A DNA stretch of 64,000 bases from CAZSMC01 sp964607755 (GTDB lineage Bacteria > Zhuqueibacterota > Zhuqueibacteria > Residuimicrobiales > Krinioviventaceae). The stretch lies in the NCBI GenBank assembly GCA_964607755.1, contig CAZSMC010000001.1, positions 1 through 64,000 on the forward strand, in the 5' to 3' direction. Within the stretch, counting starts at the first letter, position 1; every line of letters begins with the position of its first letter. Positions 7,362-16,599 of the stretch are shown in pieces. A model generated the notes under the pieces. The model did not search any database. It was not told the origin of the DNA and worked only from the letters and a program-made list of their open reading frames with translations. Position numbers and translations under genes: made by a program.

Positions 7362-9788
7362 TCAAGAGTCAAACGAATCTTTTGGCTTAAGCTGTGCGTC
7401 GACTATTTTATCTTCTCTGGCCAGGTTCGCAAGAGCCACAGGCTTTAAAGCCCGGCCAGTCAGCTTGACAGACTTTGCGCGGAGACGTTTCACCCTGTGC
7501 TTTTTGGTAATGAGCAGAATCACATCATTGTTTTGCACCTCAAGAACCGACACAACCTTTCCGACACTATTGGATACTTTAAAATTAATGATTCCCTTTC
7601 CTCCGCGATTGTGCTTTGCATATCCGGCTAAATCACTTCGTTTACCATATCCAAGGTCAGTAACACTGAAAATTGAAGATTTCTTTTTCGTCAACGCAAT
7701 CATGGAAACAACCATATCATCTCTATCCAAGGTAATACCTCGAACACCTGCTGCGGTCAAGCCCATGTCCCGGATATTTTGCTCAGAAAAACGAATCGCT
7801 ACCCCAACGGCAGTGGCCATGAGCACATCGTCTTTACCGGACGTGATAACGGACGCGATAACCTCATCTGTGTCTTTTAAAGACATAACTGTAAAACCAC
7901 CTTCTTTAGAGGTTGATAACGTCGACAAGCGAATCCGCTTAACCTGGCCTTGCCGAGATGCCATGGTGACAAACCGGTTTTCATCAAAGCTCTCGATTTC
8001 ATGGACATCAATAACAGTTTCGCCTTTTTGCAGTTGCAAGAGCCGGCTCAGATCAGCGCCGGAGCTGCCGTTAATCATGGGCACAAAACTAGTGCGAAGC
8101 TGATGACACCGGCCGCGGTTAGTAAAAAACAAAAGGTGATGACTGTTTGCTGATAAAAATGTGTGTTGGGTAAAATCTGTTCCGCTGAAATTGATTAGAC
8201 TTTTATCATTCTCATAATCAGAAACCGAAAAGCGGCTGATTGTGTTTTTATGAGAAATTGTGACGATGGTGTGATCTTCTTTGATGAGCTCTTGCAAACT
8301 GCCGCTTTTCTTCTTTGACTTTGATGAAATAATCTGAGTTCTACGGGCATCACCAAATTTTTCCTTGAGTTCCAAAAGTTCGTCTTTTATCAGTTGCATG
8401 CGCAGTGCTTTGTTACCAAGCAGGGACTTTAACCGTTCGATTAGCTTTATTAAATCCCGGTATTCATCCTGAATTTTTTTCAGCTCCAGTCCTGTTAACC
8501 GCTGCAAGCGCATATCGAGAATCGCCTGCGCCTGTATTTCGGAGAACTTGAACCGTTTCATCAAATTGCGGCGCGCCGTATCCACGCTCCGTGATTTTTT
8601 AATTATCGCAATAACCTCGTCAATATTATCAAGGGCAATGAGATAGCCCTCTAAAATGTGGGCGCGTTTTTCAGCCTTGTCCAGTTCGTAGCGTGTTCGT
8701 CGAAGCACAACTTTATGGCGAAATTTAAGAAACTCAGAAAGGACGTCTTTCATATTAAGCGTTTTGGGCTGGCCGTCGACCAGACTCAACATGATCACAC
8801 CAAAGGTGGTTTCCATTTGGGTGTGTTTGAACAGTTCCTTGAGCATCTTTGTCGAATCAACGTCTTTGCGCAGCTCGAAGACCACCCGCATACCTTCGCG
8901 GTCGGATTCGTCACGTATTTCTGTGATGCCTTCGAGTTTCTTGTCACGAACTAATTTGGCTGCCTTTTCCTGCAGGGAAGCTTTGTTCACCTGATAAGGA
9001 ATTTCAGTGACTACAATACGCTCACGGCCGCCGCGCATTTCTTCGACATGAGCTCTGGCACGAACGGTTATTTTACCGCGACCGGTTTTAAAATAATCAT
9101 CGATCCCGCTGTCGCCGTAAATAATTCCGCCTGTCGGAAAATCCGGCCCTTGAAGATACTTGCGCAAGGTCGTTGGTTTTAATTTTGGATTGCTTACAAG
9201 TGCGATCAACGCATTGATCACTTCATTGAGATTATGGGTGGGAATATTAGTCGCCATACCCACAGCAATCCCATAAGCGCCGTTTACCAGAAGATTTGGC
9301 AACAACGAAGGTAATACGGAAGGCTCGTTGAGTGTTTCGTCAAAGTTTGGCACAAAATCCACTGTGTCTTTGTCCAGGTCGCGAAGGACTTGCTGGGCAA
9401 TATGGGTGAGGCGGGCTTCGGTATACCTCATTGCTGCAGCGGAATCGCCATCAACGGAGCCGAAATTACCCTGACCGTCCACCAGCGGATAGCGCATGGA
9501 AAAATCCTGCGCCAGACGAACCATAGTATCGTAAACAGCGGTATCGCCGTGCGGATGGTATTTACCTAAAACTTCGCCCACGATACGTGCGCTCTTTTTG
9601 TGTGCTGAATTTGGTGATAATCCAAGTTCATGCAAGCCGTAGAGAACCCGGCGGTGAACAGGCTTCATGCCGTCACGGACATCCGGAATGGCACGAGAAA
9701 TGATCACCGACATTGAATAATCAATGTAGGATTTTTTCATCTCCTCTTCGATATATACGGGGATTATTCTGCTATTCTCTTCAATCAT
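7362..9788 (-). CDS. gyrA: DNA gyrase subunit A
   Basis: Breakage-reunion subunit of the type II topoisomerase that puts negative supercoils into DNA; works as A2B2 with GyrB, encoded just upstream. Seen: the active-site Tyr122 in AAMRYTEARL, the fluoroquinolone-contact region YHPHGDTAVYD with Thr83 and Asp87, and a C-terminal beta-pinwheel (about residues 500-790). The GyrA box reads HNRGGKG instead of the usual QRRGGKG, so its first two residues differ; ParC normally lacks the box altogether, which together with position favours GyrA. Length of 808 is normal. There are 44 bases between gyrB and gyrA, which fits one operon. Confidence 0.93.
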   Translation of the reverse strand: MIEENSRIIPVYIEEEMKKSYIDYSMSVIISRAIPDVRDGMKPVHRRVLYGLHELGLSPNSAHKKSARIVGEVLGKYHPHGDTAVYDTMVRLAQDFSMRYPLVDGQGNFGSVDGDSAAAMRYTEARLTHIAQQVLRDLDKDTVDFVPNFDETLNEPSVLPSLLPNLLVNGAYGIAVGMATNIPTHNLNEVINALIALVSNPKLKPTTLRKYLQGPDFPTGGIIYGDSGIDDYFKTGRGKITVRARAHVEEMRGGRERIVVTEIPYQVNKASLQEKAAKLVRDKKLEGITEIRDESDREGMRVVFELRKDVDSTKMLKELFKHTQMETTFGVIMLSLVDGQPKTLNMKDVLSEFLKFRHKVVLRRTRYELDKAEKRAHILEGYLIALDNIDEVIAIIKKSRSVDTARRNLMKRFKFSEIQAQAILDMRLQRLTGLELKKIQDEYRDLIKLIERLKSLLGNKALRMQLIKDELLELKEKFGDARRTQIISSKSKKKSGSLQELIKEDHTIVTISHKNTISRFSVSDYENDKSLINFSGTDFTQHTFLSANSHHLLFFTNRGRCHQLRTSFVPMINGSSGADLSRLLQLQKGETVIDVHEIESFDENRFVTMASRQGQVKRIRLSTLSTSKEGGFTVMSLKDTDEVIASVITSGKDDVLMATAVGVAIRFSEQNIRDMGLTAAGVRGITLDRDDMVVSMIALTKKKSSIFSVTDLGYGKRSDLAGYAKHNRGGKGIINFKVSNSVGKVVSVLEVQNNDVILLITKKHRVKRLRAKSVKLTGRALKPVALANLAREDKIVDAQLKPKDSFDS

Positions 9789-9832
9789 AATCTAATCTTC
9801 ACATCCAAATTTGCAAATTGTATCCACACAAA

Positions 9833-11755
9833 CTAAACATCAAGGTTACGCACGTATTTGGCGTTTTCTTCAATGAACTGCCGCCGGGGTTCGACCTTGT
9901 CGCCCATTAGTCTCGAAAAAATCTGATCTGCCTCAAATGCTTCTTCGATAGTGACTTGCAAAAGCGTCCGGTTTTCAGGATTCATGGTGGTGTGCCACAA
10001 CTGGTTGGGATTCATTTCTCCGAGCCCCTTGTATCGCTGCAGTTCGATTTTTTGCTTGCCATTGTTTGAATTTTTTGTTTTTTGAAAAAGTTCCTGACGT
10101 TCATCTTCGTCAAAAAGATAAATATCTTCTTTACCTTTTTTGTACCGGTAGAGCGGCGGCTGGGCAATGTAGAGGTGCCCCTTTTCGATCATCTCTTTCA
10201 TGTGCCGGAAAAAAAACGTCAAAAGCAATGTACGAATATGACTGCCGTCGACATCCGCGTCTGTCATGATAATCACTTTATAATAACGGATTTTATTCAG
10301 GTCAAAATCCTGGCCGCCAATGCCAGTGCCCAGCGTTGTAACCAGAGCGCGAATTTCCTCGTTGGCCAGCATTTTATCGACCCGTGCTTTTTCCACATTG
10401 AGTATTTTACCGCGTAACGGAAGGATCGCCTGGAACCGCCGGTCACGGCCCTGCTTGGCACTTCCTCCAGCCGAATCCCCCTCGACAATAAATAACTCGG
10501 TTCGGGAGGCATCTCTAAGTGAACAGTCAGCCAGTTTGCCGGGCAGGTTATCACTTTCAAGCGCTGATTTCCGCCGTGTCAGCTCTTTGGCTTTGCGGGC
10601 CGCTTCCCGCGAACGGGCAGCAGATTTGCACTTTTCAATGATCTTGCGGGCCTGGGTCATGTTTTTTTCAAGTTCCTTTACCAGACCTTCATTGACGACT
10701 GCTTCCACAATACCGCGTACTTCGCTGTTGCCAAGTTTTGTTTTGGTTTGTCCCTCAAATTGTGGATCCGGATGTTTCACGCTGATAACTGCTGTCAATC
10801 CTTCCCGCACATCCTCGCCGCTCAACGACGATTCGTTATTTTTCAACAATTTGTTTTTGGTGGCAAAATTATTCAGTGTACGCGTCAGCGCGGTTTTAAA
10901 ACCAATGAGGTGGCTGCCACCTTCAATGGTATTGATGTTGTTGACATAGGAATGAATATTTTCTGAATATGTATCCGTGTAGGATATGGCAATCTCAATC
11001 GGGATGTTATCCCGTTCATCAGCAATGAAAAGCGGTTTTCGGGTGATGCTGGTCCTGTTTTGATCCATGTATTCCACAAACGATACCAGACCGCCTTTGT
11101 AGCGGAATTCCTCCTTTTTATTGCGATTTTTATCTTCAATGGTGATTTTGAGATCATTGTTCAAAAAGGCAAGTTCGCGAAGGCGCTCGCTCAGAATTTC
11201 GAAACTGAATTTACGTTTTTTAAAAATCTCTTTATCCGGCAAAAAAGCGATTTTCGTACCCGTGCTTTTCCGCCGGCCAACAGATTTTACTTTTGTGATA
11301 GGCAAACCGCGCTCATATTCCTGGCGGTACACTTTACCATCGCGCGACACTTCAGCCCACATCCCCTCAGAAAGCGCATTCACGACAGATATGCCGACCC
11401 CGTGCAAGCCACCTGACACTTTATAGGCTTTTTTATCGAACTTGCCGCCAGCGTGCAACATGGTCATAACAATTTCCAGAGCAGACATGTTGTGTTCAGG
11501 ATGAATATCCACCGGAATGCCGCGGCCGTTGTCTTTGATCATCACGCTGCCGTCTTTTTCCATCACCACGTCAATTGTATTGCAGTAACCGGCAAGAGCT
11601 TCGTCGATGCTGTTGTCGACTACTTCATAAACCAGGTGATGCAAACCGCGGGTGGACACATCGCCAATATACATTGCCGGACGCTTGCGAACCGCTTCCA
11701 GCCCTTTTAAAACCTGAATCTTACTTGCATCATATATATCTTTTCGTATGGCCAT
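9833..11755 (-). CDS. gyrB: DNA gyrase subunit B
   Basis: ATPase subunit of gyrase. Seen in order: the GHKL ATP site (DNSIDEALAGYC near residue 48, NGRGIPVD near 78, GLHGVGISVVNAL near 118), the transducer domain, then the Toprim domain with VEGDSAGGSAKQGRDR near 425 and the metal-binding IIMTDADVDGSHIRT near 500, and a C-terminal tail with GLGEMNPNQLW. At 640 residues it is the short form without the large proteobacterial insertion. It follows the DciA-like gene by 14 bases in the replication block, so it is expected to be co-expressed with recF and gyrA. Confidence 0.96.
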   Translation of the reverse strand: MAIRKDIYDASKIQVLKGLEAVRKRPAMYIGDVSTRGLHHLVYEVVDNSIDEALAGYCNTIDVVMEKDGSVMIKDNGRGIPVDIHPEHNMSALEIVMTMLHAGGKFDKKAYKVSGGLHGVGISVVNALSEGMWAEVSRDGKVYRQEYERGLPITKVKSVGRRKSTGTKIAFLPDKEIFKKRKFSFEILSERLRELAFLNNDLKITIEDKNRNKKEEFRYKGGLVSFVEYMDQNRTSITRKPLFIADERDNIPIEIAISYTDTYSENIHSYVNNINTIEGGSHLIGFKTALTRTLNNFATKNKLLKNNESSLSGEDVREGLTAVISVKHPDPQFEGQTKTKLGNSEVRGIVEAVVNEGLVKELEKNMTQARKIIEKCKSAARSREAARKAKELTRRKSALESDNLPGKLADCSLRDASRTELFIVEGDSAGGSAKQGRDRRFQAILPLRGKILNVEKARVDKMLANEEIRALVTTLGTGIGGQDFDLNKIRYYKVIIMTDADVDGSHIRTLLLTFFFRHMKEMIEKGHLYIAQPPLYRYKKGKEDIYLFDEDERQELFQKTKNSNNGKQKIELQRYKGLGEMNPNQLWHTTMNPENRTLLQVTIEEAFEADQIFSRLMGDKVEPRRQFIEENAKYVRNLDV

Positions 11756-11769
11756 GTTCTATCTCTCGT

Positions 11770-12057
11770 TTAATGAAAACGAATATCCATTATCACATCG
11801 CTGCCAAAATTATCAGCAATACGTTTTAAAATCGACTGCTTTTGAAAAAGTAGTTCTGTCCGCCAGGTCATGCTTTTCACCTTGATGTATAAAATTTTAT
11901 CGTGCACTCTTTCAGCGCTGGTCATATTTGCTATTTGCTCGCCAACAAGTTCAGGCCATTTTTCCAGAACCTGATGTTGTCTTATCTTTTTATCAATGCC
12001 CATATCTTTGAACATAAGCTTCATAGTTTTGCCGATATGCTGTGGAGTACGATTCAT
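11770..12057 (-). CDS. DUF721 / DciA-like protein
   Basis: A 95-residue protein with the KH-like DUF721 core: a basic helical start, WPELVGEQIANMTSAERVHD in the middle, then ILYIKVKSMTWRTELLFQKQ. Proteins of this family next to recF and gyrB are related to DciA, which loads or activates the replicative helicase in bacteria that lack DnaC/DnaI. The length fits the compact form. Its ATG overlaps the recF stop codon (ATGA arrangement), so translation is coupled. The helicase-loading role is family knowledge; nothing in this window tests it. Confidence 0.85.
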   Translation of the reverse strand: MNRTPQHIGKTMKLMFKDMGIDKKIRQHQVLEKWPELVGEQIANMTSAERVHDKILYIKVKSMTWRTELLFQKQSILKRIADNFGSDVIMDIRFH

Positions 12058-13175
12058 GACTGTTCGATTTTTCCTCCTTTGACGAAAAAAGTATATTTAT
12101 CGGTTTTTGACTCGACACCATTTATCACCGCATAATCGGATGATGTGCCGGTAACGAATAACTGGCTTGACGGTTCAAACAGATCTAAAACTCTGTGACT
12201 GCGTTCCCTGTCAAGTTCTGCGTAAAGATCGTCCAAAAGTAAAATTGGCTGAGTATCCGTGCTCTGTTTCAGGAATTGCACTTCTGCCGCTTTTAAACTG
12301 ACCAGCACGCTTTTATGCTCACCGCGCGAGCCGTACCTGCGAAGGTCTCTGTCACCTATTTTGAAAACAAATTCATCCCGGTGCGGCCCGGCAATTGACG
12401 TGCCCTGAAATTGCTCTTTGCGGGCAACTCTTTTCAGTTTCTGTTGAAAGCACTCTGAAATCTGCTTTTCATCTTCAAAAGGCACATTGGATTCATAGAT
12501 CACAGAAAAAGTTACGTCGCTTTCAGTAATCAGTTTGTAATAATGTTGAACATATTCATTCATGCGTTCGATCATCTTTTGCCGCGACAGCATCAGTTGA
12601 GCGCCAAACCGTATCAACTGCGTATTCCATGTCTCCAGTTGTGAACGGTTTGCATTGTGTCCCTCAGCAATTTTACTGAGCAATGTGTTTCGTTGTTTTA
12701 GCACTTTGTCGTAATTTTTAAGGTTATCCAGATAACGGTTGGAACTTTGCGATAAAAAGATGTTAAAAAATCGGCGACGTTGTGCAGGAGGACCGCTGGT
12801 GATTGAATAATCATCGGCAGAAAGAATAACCACCGGACATTGGCCTATTAGTTTGGAAAATTGTTGCAACTTTTTGCCATCTATTTTTATTTGCTTTCCA
12901 TTGGTCGTTGAATACAGAACGCTGACATGTCGTGATATTCCGGATTCATTGTCAAAATCTCCCTCGATAAAAAAACTGTCCTCATCAAAGGGCACCAGCT
13001 CTGCATCTTCCCGCGCGCGAAAACTTTTTGCCAGACAAAGCACGTACACAGACTCGAGCATATTCGTTTTCCCCTGAGCATTATCTCCGAATATAAAATT
13101 GCATCCCGGATGAAACGTGAGGGTTGCTTCTTGCAGGTTGCGAAAACGATGAATTGCTAAAGAACGAAAGATCAT
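12054..13175 (-). CDS. recF: DNA replication and repair protein RecF
   Basis: SMC-like ATPase that helps load RecA at single-strand gaps together with RecO and RecR. Seen: Walker A GDNAQGKTN near the N-terminus, the ABC signature region around SAGPPAQRRRF (here ITSGPPAQRRRFFN), and Walker B LLLDDLYAELD near the C-terminus. The length, about 373 residues, is normal. I chose the ATG at 13175 because RecF proteins begin with the strand MIFRSLAIHRFRNL; a TTG at 13193 would add six residues and lies almost on the dnaN stop codon. Neither has a clear ribosome site, so coupling to dnaN is likely. Confidence 0.93.
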   Translation of the reverse strand: MIFRSLAIHRFRNLQEATLTFHPGCNFIFGDNAQGKTNMLESVYVLCLAKSFRAREDAELVPFDEDSFFIEGDFDNESGISRHVSVLYSTTNGKQIKIDGKKLQQFSKLIGQCPVVILSADDYSITSGPPAQRRRFFNIFLSQSSNRYLDNLKNYDKVLKQRNTLLSKIAEGHNANRSQLETWNTQLIRFGAQLMLSRQKMIERMNEYVQHYYKLITESDVTFSVIYESNVPFEDEKQISECFQQKLKRVARKEQFQGTSIAGPHRDEFVFKIGDRDLRRYGSRGEHKSVLVSLKAAEVQFLKQSTDTQPILLLDDLYAELDRERSHRVLDLFEPSSQLFVTGTSSDYAVINGVESKTDKYTFFVKGGKIEQS

Positions 13176-13198
13176 ATCAAATGAGTTGAACAACAGAA

Positions 13199-14338
13199 TT
13201 ACTCGGCTTTTGCCGTTTCTTCTTCATTAATGCGAATAGGCATTAACAACATGGTGATTTCTTCATCTTTTGAAGGTTCTGATGGCCGGACAATTGCCGC
13301 GCTGTTGCTGTCTTTGAGTTCAAAAACGACTTCCTCCCCATCAATATGGCGAATGATATCAATCAGATAGGCGGAATTGTAGGCAATCTGCAGCCAGTCT
13401 TCATTAAAATGACAGGGTATCGATTCCTTGCCTTCAGCGCCAAACTCGATGTCCTCTGAATGAATGGTCATTTCATCGGAGGTGATGGACAGGCGAACCT
13501 GGTTGGTCAAAGAACTGGAAAAAATGGATACGCGACGAAGCGTAGAAATCAGTAACTCACGATTGACACGAAGTAACTTTTCATTATCTGTTGGCAGTAC
13601 TCGCTGATAATTTGGATACGTGCCGCTAATTAATTTGGAATAGATAATTGCCCTCTCCAGGCGGAACACGATATGATCTTCACCAATTTGCATGTCCACG
13701 CGCTGTTCTTTTTCGATGTTTCGGATCACTAAATTCAACGCTTTTGTTGGCACGATGACCTTTACCTGAACGTCTTCCGGTGCTTTGAATTTTTTATACA
13801 CCATTTTAGCCAGACGGTGTCCGTCTGTACTGACAAAAAGCAAGTCCATTGGTGTCATCTCGACATTGATTCCTGTAAGGGCAGGGCGTAGTTCATCGGT
13901 CGAAACAGCAAAAATGGTTTTATTTGTCATTCGCGAAAGCACATTGCTGTCGATCTGAAAAGTCTGCTCACTTTCCTGGATATTTATGTATGGAAAATCT
14001 TCTCTTGGCTGGGTCGATATTTTGTACTCGCCCTTGTCGGTATTAAGGATAATTTTATCGCCGTCCTGAGAATAGATATTTATTGGCACATCTGGCAATT
14101 CTCTTACAATCTCTTGCAGTATTTTTGCAGGCACAGCGCAGGATCCTTCTTCCTCAATATCTACATCAAGGCTATGGGTTACAGAAATTTCGAGGTCTGT
14201 TCCGGTCAGGCTCAATTTGTTGTCTTTTAATTCCATCAAAACGCAGGTTAAAATTGCAATGGTTGTTTTTTGTGGCACCACCCCCACTACTTTTTGGAGA
14301 GCGTCGTGCAAATCAGATCTGGAGATTGTAAATTTCAT
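13199..14338 (-). CDS. dnaN: DNA polymerase III beta sliding clamp
   Basis: Ring-shaped processivity factor of the replicase; a dimer of three-domain subunits encircles DNA. Seen: 379 residues with the expected three-fold domain pattern (about 1-120, 130-250, 255-370), the N-terminal MKFTISRSDLHDALQKVVGV, and the C-terminal TMLLMPIRINEE, which corresponds to the conserved LxMPMR stretch forming part of the peptide-binding cleft. A perfect AGGAGG lies 7 bases before the ATG. A 178-base AT-rich spacer separates it from dnaA, enough for its own promoter. Confidence 0.95.
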   Translation of the reverse strand: MKFTISRSDLHDALQKVVGVVPQKTTIAILTCVLMELKDNKLSLTGTDLEISVTHSLDVDIEEEGSCAVPAKILQEIVRELPDVPINIYSQDGDKIILNTDKGEYKISTQPREDFPYINIQESEQTFQIDSNVLSRMTNKTIFAVSTDELRPALTGINVEMTPMDLLFVSTDGHRLAKMVYKKFKAPEDVQVKVIVPTKALNLVIRNIEKEQRVDMQIGEDHIVFRLERAIIYSKLISGTYPNYQRVLPTDNEKLLRVNRELLISTLRRVSIFSSSLTNQVRLSITSDEMTIHSEDIEFGAEGKESIPCHFNEDWLQIAYNSAYLIDIIRHIDGEEVVFELKDSNSAAIVRPSEPSKDEEITMLLMPIRINEEETAKAE

Positions 14339-14516
14339 CTATGCCTCCTCAACATTTTATAGCTGAAAAACCGCTAATGACTAGTACAGAATCTTCAATG
14401 TTTAAATATAATAAAAAACAAAAAATAAAATAGAAAAAAACATTTTAATTATCAAGACTTTCATTTATATAAAATTAAAATATTGCAAATGCAAATTTTT
14501 TATATTTTTAAAATCG

Positions 14517-15893
14517 TTACAATTGCGAAATTTCGATTTTGTTTTTAATGTTTTCAACATGCTCCCGAATTGCTTTGTCATCCTGTACGAGTTGCTCAAT
14601 GGTGGTAATGGCGTGAATGACGGTGCTGTGATCCCTCCCGCCAAAATGCAAGCCTATTGTTTTTAGAGAATTATCAGTCATTTTTTTGCACAGGTACATG
14701 GCTATTTGTCTGGCCTGGGCAATTTCTTTTTTCCGAGTTTTTGCACGAAGCATGTCATCCGGAAAGCCAAAATACTCGGCTGTGGTTTTTTGTATAAACT
14801 CTACACTAACAGCCCTGGCTTTTGGCATACAAACGTCCTTTAAAAGCCGTTTAGCCAAATCGATGGTCACATCTTCATCATTGAGTGATGAATAGGCTAA
14901 CAGACGAATCAGGGCACCTTCCAGTTCGCGAATGTTTGAGGTGATGTGGGTGGCAATAAATTGATAAATTTCGTTGGGCAAGTCGAGTCCGTTTTCCTCA
15001 GCTTTTTTTTGCAGAATCGCCTGGCGGGTTTCAAGATCGGGCTGCTGGATGTCCACCACCAATCCCCATTGAAACCGGGAAATGAGCCGTTCTTCTATGC
15101 CTTTTAATTCTTTAGGCGACCTGTCCGAAGACAGTACTATTTGCTTGCCTTTATGATGCAGGGTATTGAATGTGTGAAAAAATTCTTCCTGCGTTCTTTC
15201 CTTGTTGCCAAAAAACTGGATATCGTCTACGACTAACAAATCCACATTCCGGTAAATCCCGCTAAACTCGGTGGTTTTGTTTTTTCGGATAGAGTCGATA
15301 AAATCTATAGTAAAGCGCTCACTATCTACATAGAGCACGCGGCCGGCGCTGTTTTTTGCTTCAGATAAATTTCCAATCGCTTGAATGAGATGTGTCTTTC
15401 CTAATCCCACGCCACCGTAGATGAGAAGTGGATTGAACGTCGTTCGTCCGGGAGACTCGCCAACTGTGATCGCTGCAGCCTTGGCGAATTTGTTACATTC
15501 ACCTTCAACAAAATTATCAAAAGTGAACCGGTGATTCAGATTTGTAGAACTCTGATGCCTGGATGTTTCCTTTTTCTTCATCGATGGCAACTGGACGCTT
15601 TGCGTTGCCGAATCCATAATAACAGAATAAACCAGTTTTGCTTTTGGACCCACAGCGGTGTGCAAAGCCTCTTTAATCACATCATTATAATGGGATTCAA
15701 GCCATTCGTAAAAGAATTGACTTGGTACCTGGATGGTGAGCACGGAATCTTCGATCTTGGATAGGCGAGTAGGTTTAAACCAGGTTGCGTAAGCATTCGG
15801 AGTTACTTTTTGTTTGATAAGCGAAAGAAAATTGTCCCAAATTTGATTTGTCTGAGGCTGCATACGTTCCTTTCTTGTTTCTACATTCAACAT
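14517..15893 (-). CDS. dnaA: chromosomal replication initiator DnaA
   Basis: AAA+ ATPase that binds DnaA boxes and opens the origin. Seen: domain I (about residues 12-90, IWDNFLSLIKQKV), a linker with Ser/Thr/Gln (95-122), AAA+ domain III with Walker A GGVGLGKTH (160-168) and Walker B VVDDIQFF (221-228), and domain IV with the DNA-binding signature GGRDHSTVIHAI near 425. The ATG at 15893 has GGGGAG 8 bases upstream; an inner ATG at 15863 after AGGA would match the usual N-terminus MQPQTNQIW and is a real alternative. Its upstream region holds DnaA boxes, so self-repression by DnaA is likely. Confidence 0.96.
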   Translation of the reverse strand: MLNVETRKERMQPQTNQIWDNFLSLIKQKVTPNAYATWFKPTRLSKIEDSVLTIQVPSQFFYEWLESHYNDVIKEALHTAVGPKAKLVYSVIMDSATQSVQLPSMKKKETSRHQSSTNLNHRFTFDNFVEGECNKFAKAAAITVGESPGRTTFNPLLIYGGVGLGKTHLIQAIGNLSEAKNSAGRVLYVDSERFTIDFIDSIRKNKTTEFSGIYRNVDLLVVDDIQFFGNKERTQEEFFHTFNTLHHKGKQIVLSSDRSPKELKGIEERLISRFQWGLVVDIQQPDLETRQAILQKKAEENGLDLPNEIYQFIATHITSNIRELEGALIRLLAYSSLNDEDVTIDLAKRLLKDVCMPKARAVSVEFIQKTTAEYFGFPDDMLRAKTRKKEIAQARQIAMYLCKKMTDNSLKTIGLHFGGRDHSTVIHAITTIEQLVQDDKAIREHVENIKNKIEISQL

Positions 15894-16298
15894 TGGACCA
15901 CTCCCCTTTTTTAGATGAGACAGTTACAAATAGAATTCATGGCCATGCCAAAAACATATCAACATATTGATAATTATCTTTTAACACAACTATTGAGAAA
16001 ATATATTTAACTTATTCACACTTTATCCAATTTATCCACATATTATGTTAATAATTCTAACTCCCTCAAGTTATTTAAAAACAGTAAATTAAAAGATTAG
16101 TGGGTTAATATATCAACAACCTATAACGATATGGACGAAAAGCATCAAAGAGTTTTGAATTGATCAAACAAGAGTTATCCACAACTTGTTATGCGACCCT
16201 CTCTTTAATAAAATTTAACAATCCAAAACGAAATTACAACATTAAAAATGTAAAATCTGAAAAAAAGTGTCGATAAAATCGAAATGTGGATAATTTGC
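15894..16298. other. probable oriC part 1: AT-rich region with DnaA boxes
   Basis: This gene-free stretch directly upstream of dnaA is very AT-rich. It contains perfect DnaA boxes TTATCCACA at 16032-16040 and 16175-16183, one in reverse (TGTGGATAA) at 16285-16293, and a TTATTCACA variant at 16012-16020. A gene-free segment with clustered boxes next to dnaA is the usual look of a bacterial origin. The AT-rich runs at 15960-16020 and 16200-16280 are candidates for the unwinding element. The exact start site would need skew analysis or mapping. Confidence 0.75.
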
Positions 16299-16563
16299 TT
16301 ATAGAGAATCTTTGCTAAAAAATGGCATAGTTTTATATCCCATCAATCCAAAAGCGTTTTTTGAAAAGCCGTTAAAAAGTTTGGACCAGGAGCGATACAT
16401 TCGTCCGAAAACAACGCTGGTGCCGGCAGCCGTAATCACTTTTTCGCCTTTCTTTTTGGCAAGGCGCGCCAGTTCGGTGTCTTCAACAATGTGTTGCCGA
16501 ACCACGGAATGTCCTCCGATGCGAGTGTATCCATCTTTGGTAAAAGCAATCCATTTTTTTTGA
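16299..16563 (-). pseudogene. remnant of a family 2 glycosyltransferase
   Basis: Only a C-terminal piece remains. Reading on the minus strand from about 16563: WIAFTKDGYTRIGGHSVV, then RQHIVEDTELARLAKKKG, then FGRMYRSWSKLFNGFSKNAFG, and a stop at 16299. The GGH...VEDxELA...MYRSxxxxxxGFSKN pattern is the acceptor-side part of processive-looking GT2 enzymes acting at membranes. The nucleotide-sugar domain and the start are missing, and the end comes only about 20 residues after GFSKN, where such proteins normally continue into membrane segments. Upstream the frame runs into the photolyase stop without a start codon. I read it as a decayed gene trapped between the origin and the photolyase gene. 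The 68-residue open piece from GTG 16505 is unlikely to be functional. Confidence 0.75.
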
Positions 16564-16599
16564 CATGTTGCCGTGCCCCTCTGGCATTTTATTTTAAAT

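Noticed and set aside
7362..9788. Calling this gene parC instead of gyrA
   Set aside because: A GyrA box, though altered, and a full C-terminal pinwheel are present, and gyrB is adjacent in the dnaA-gyrA block.
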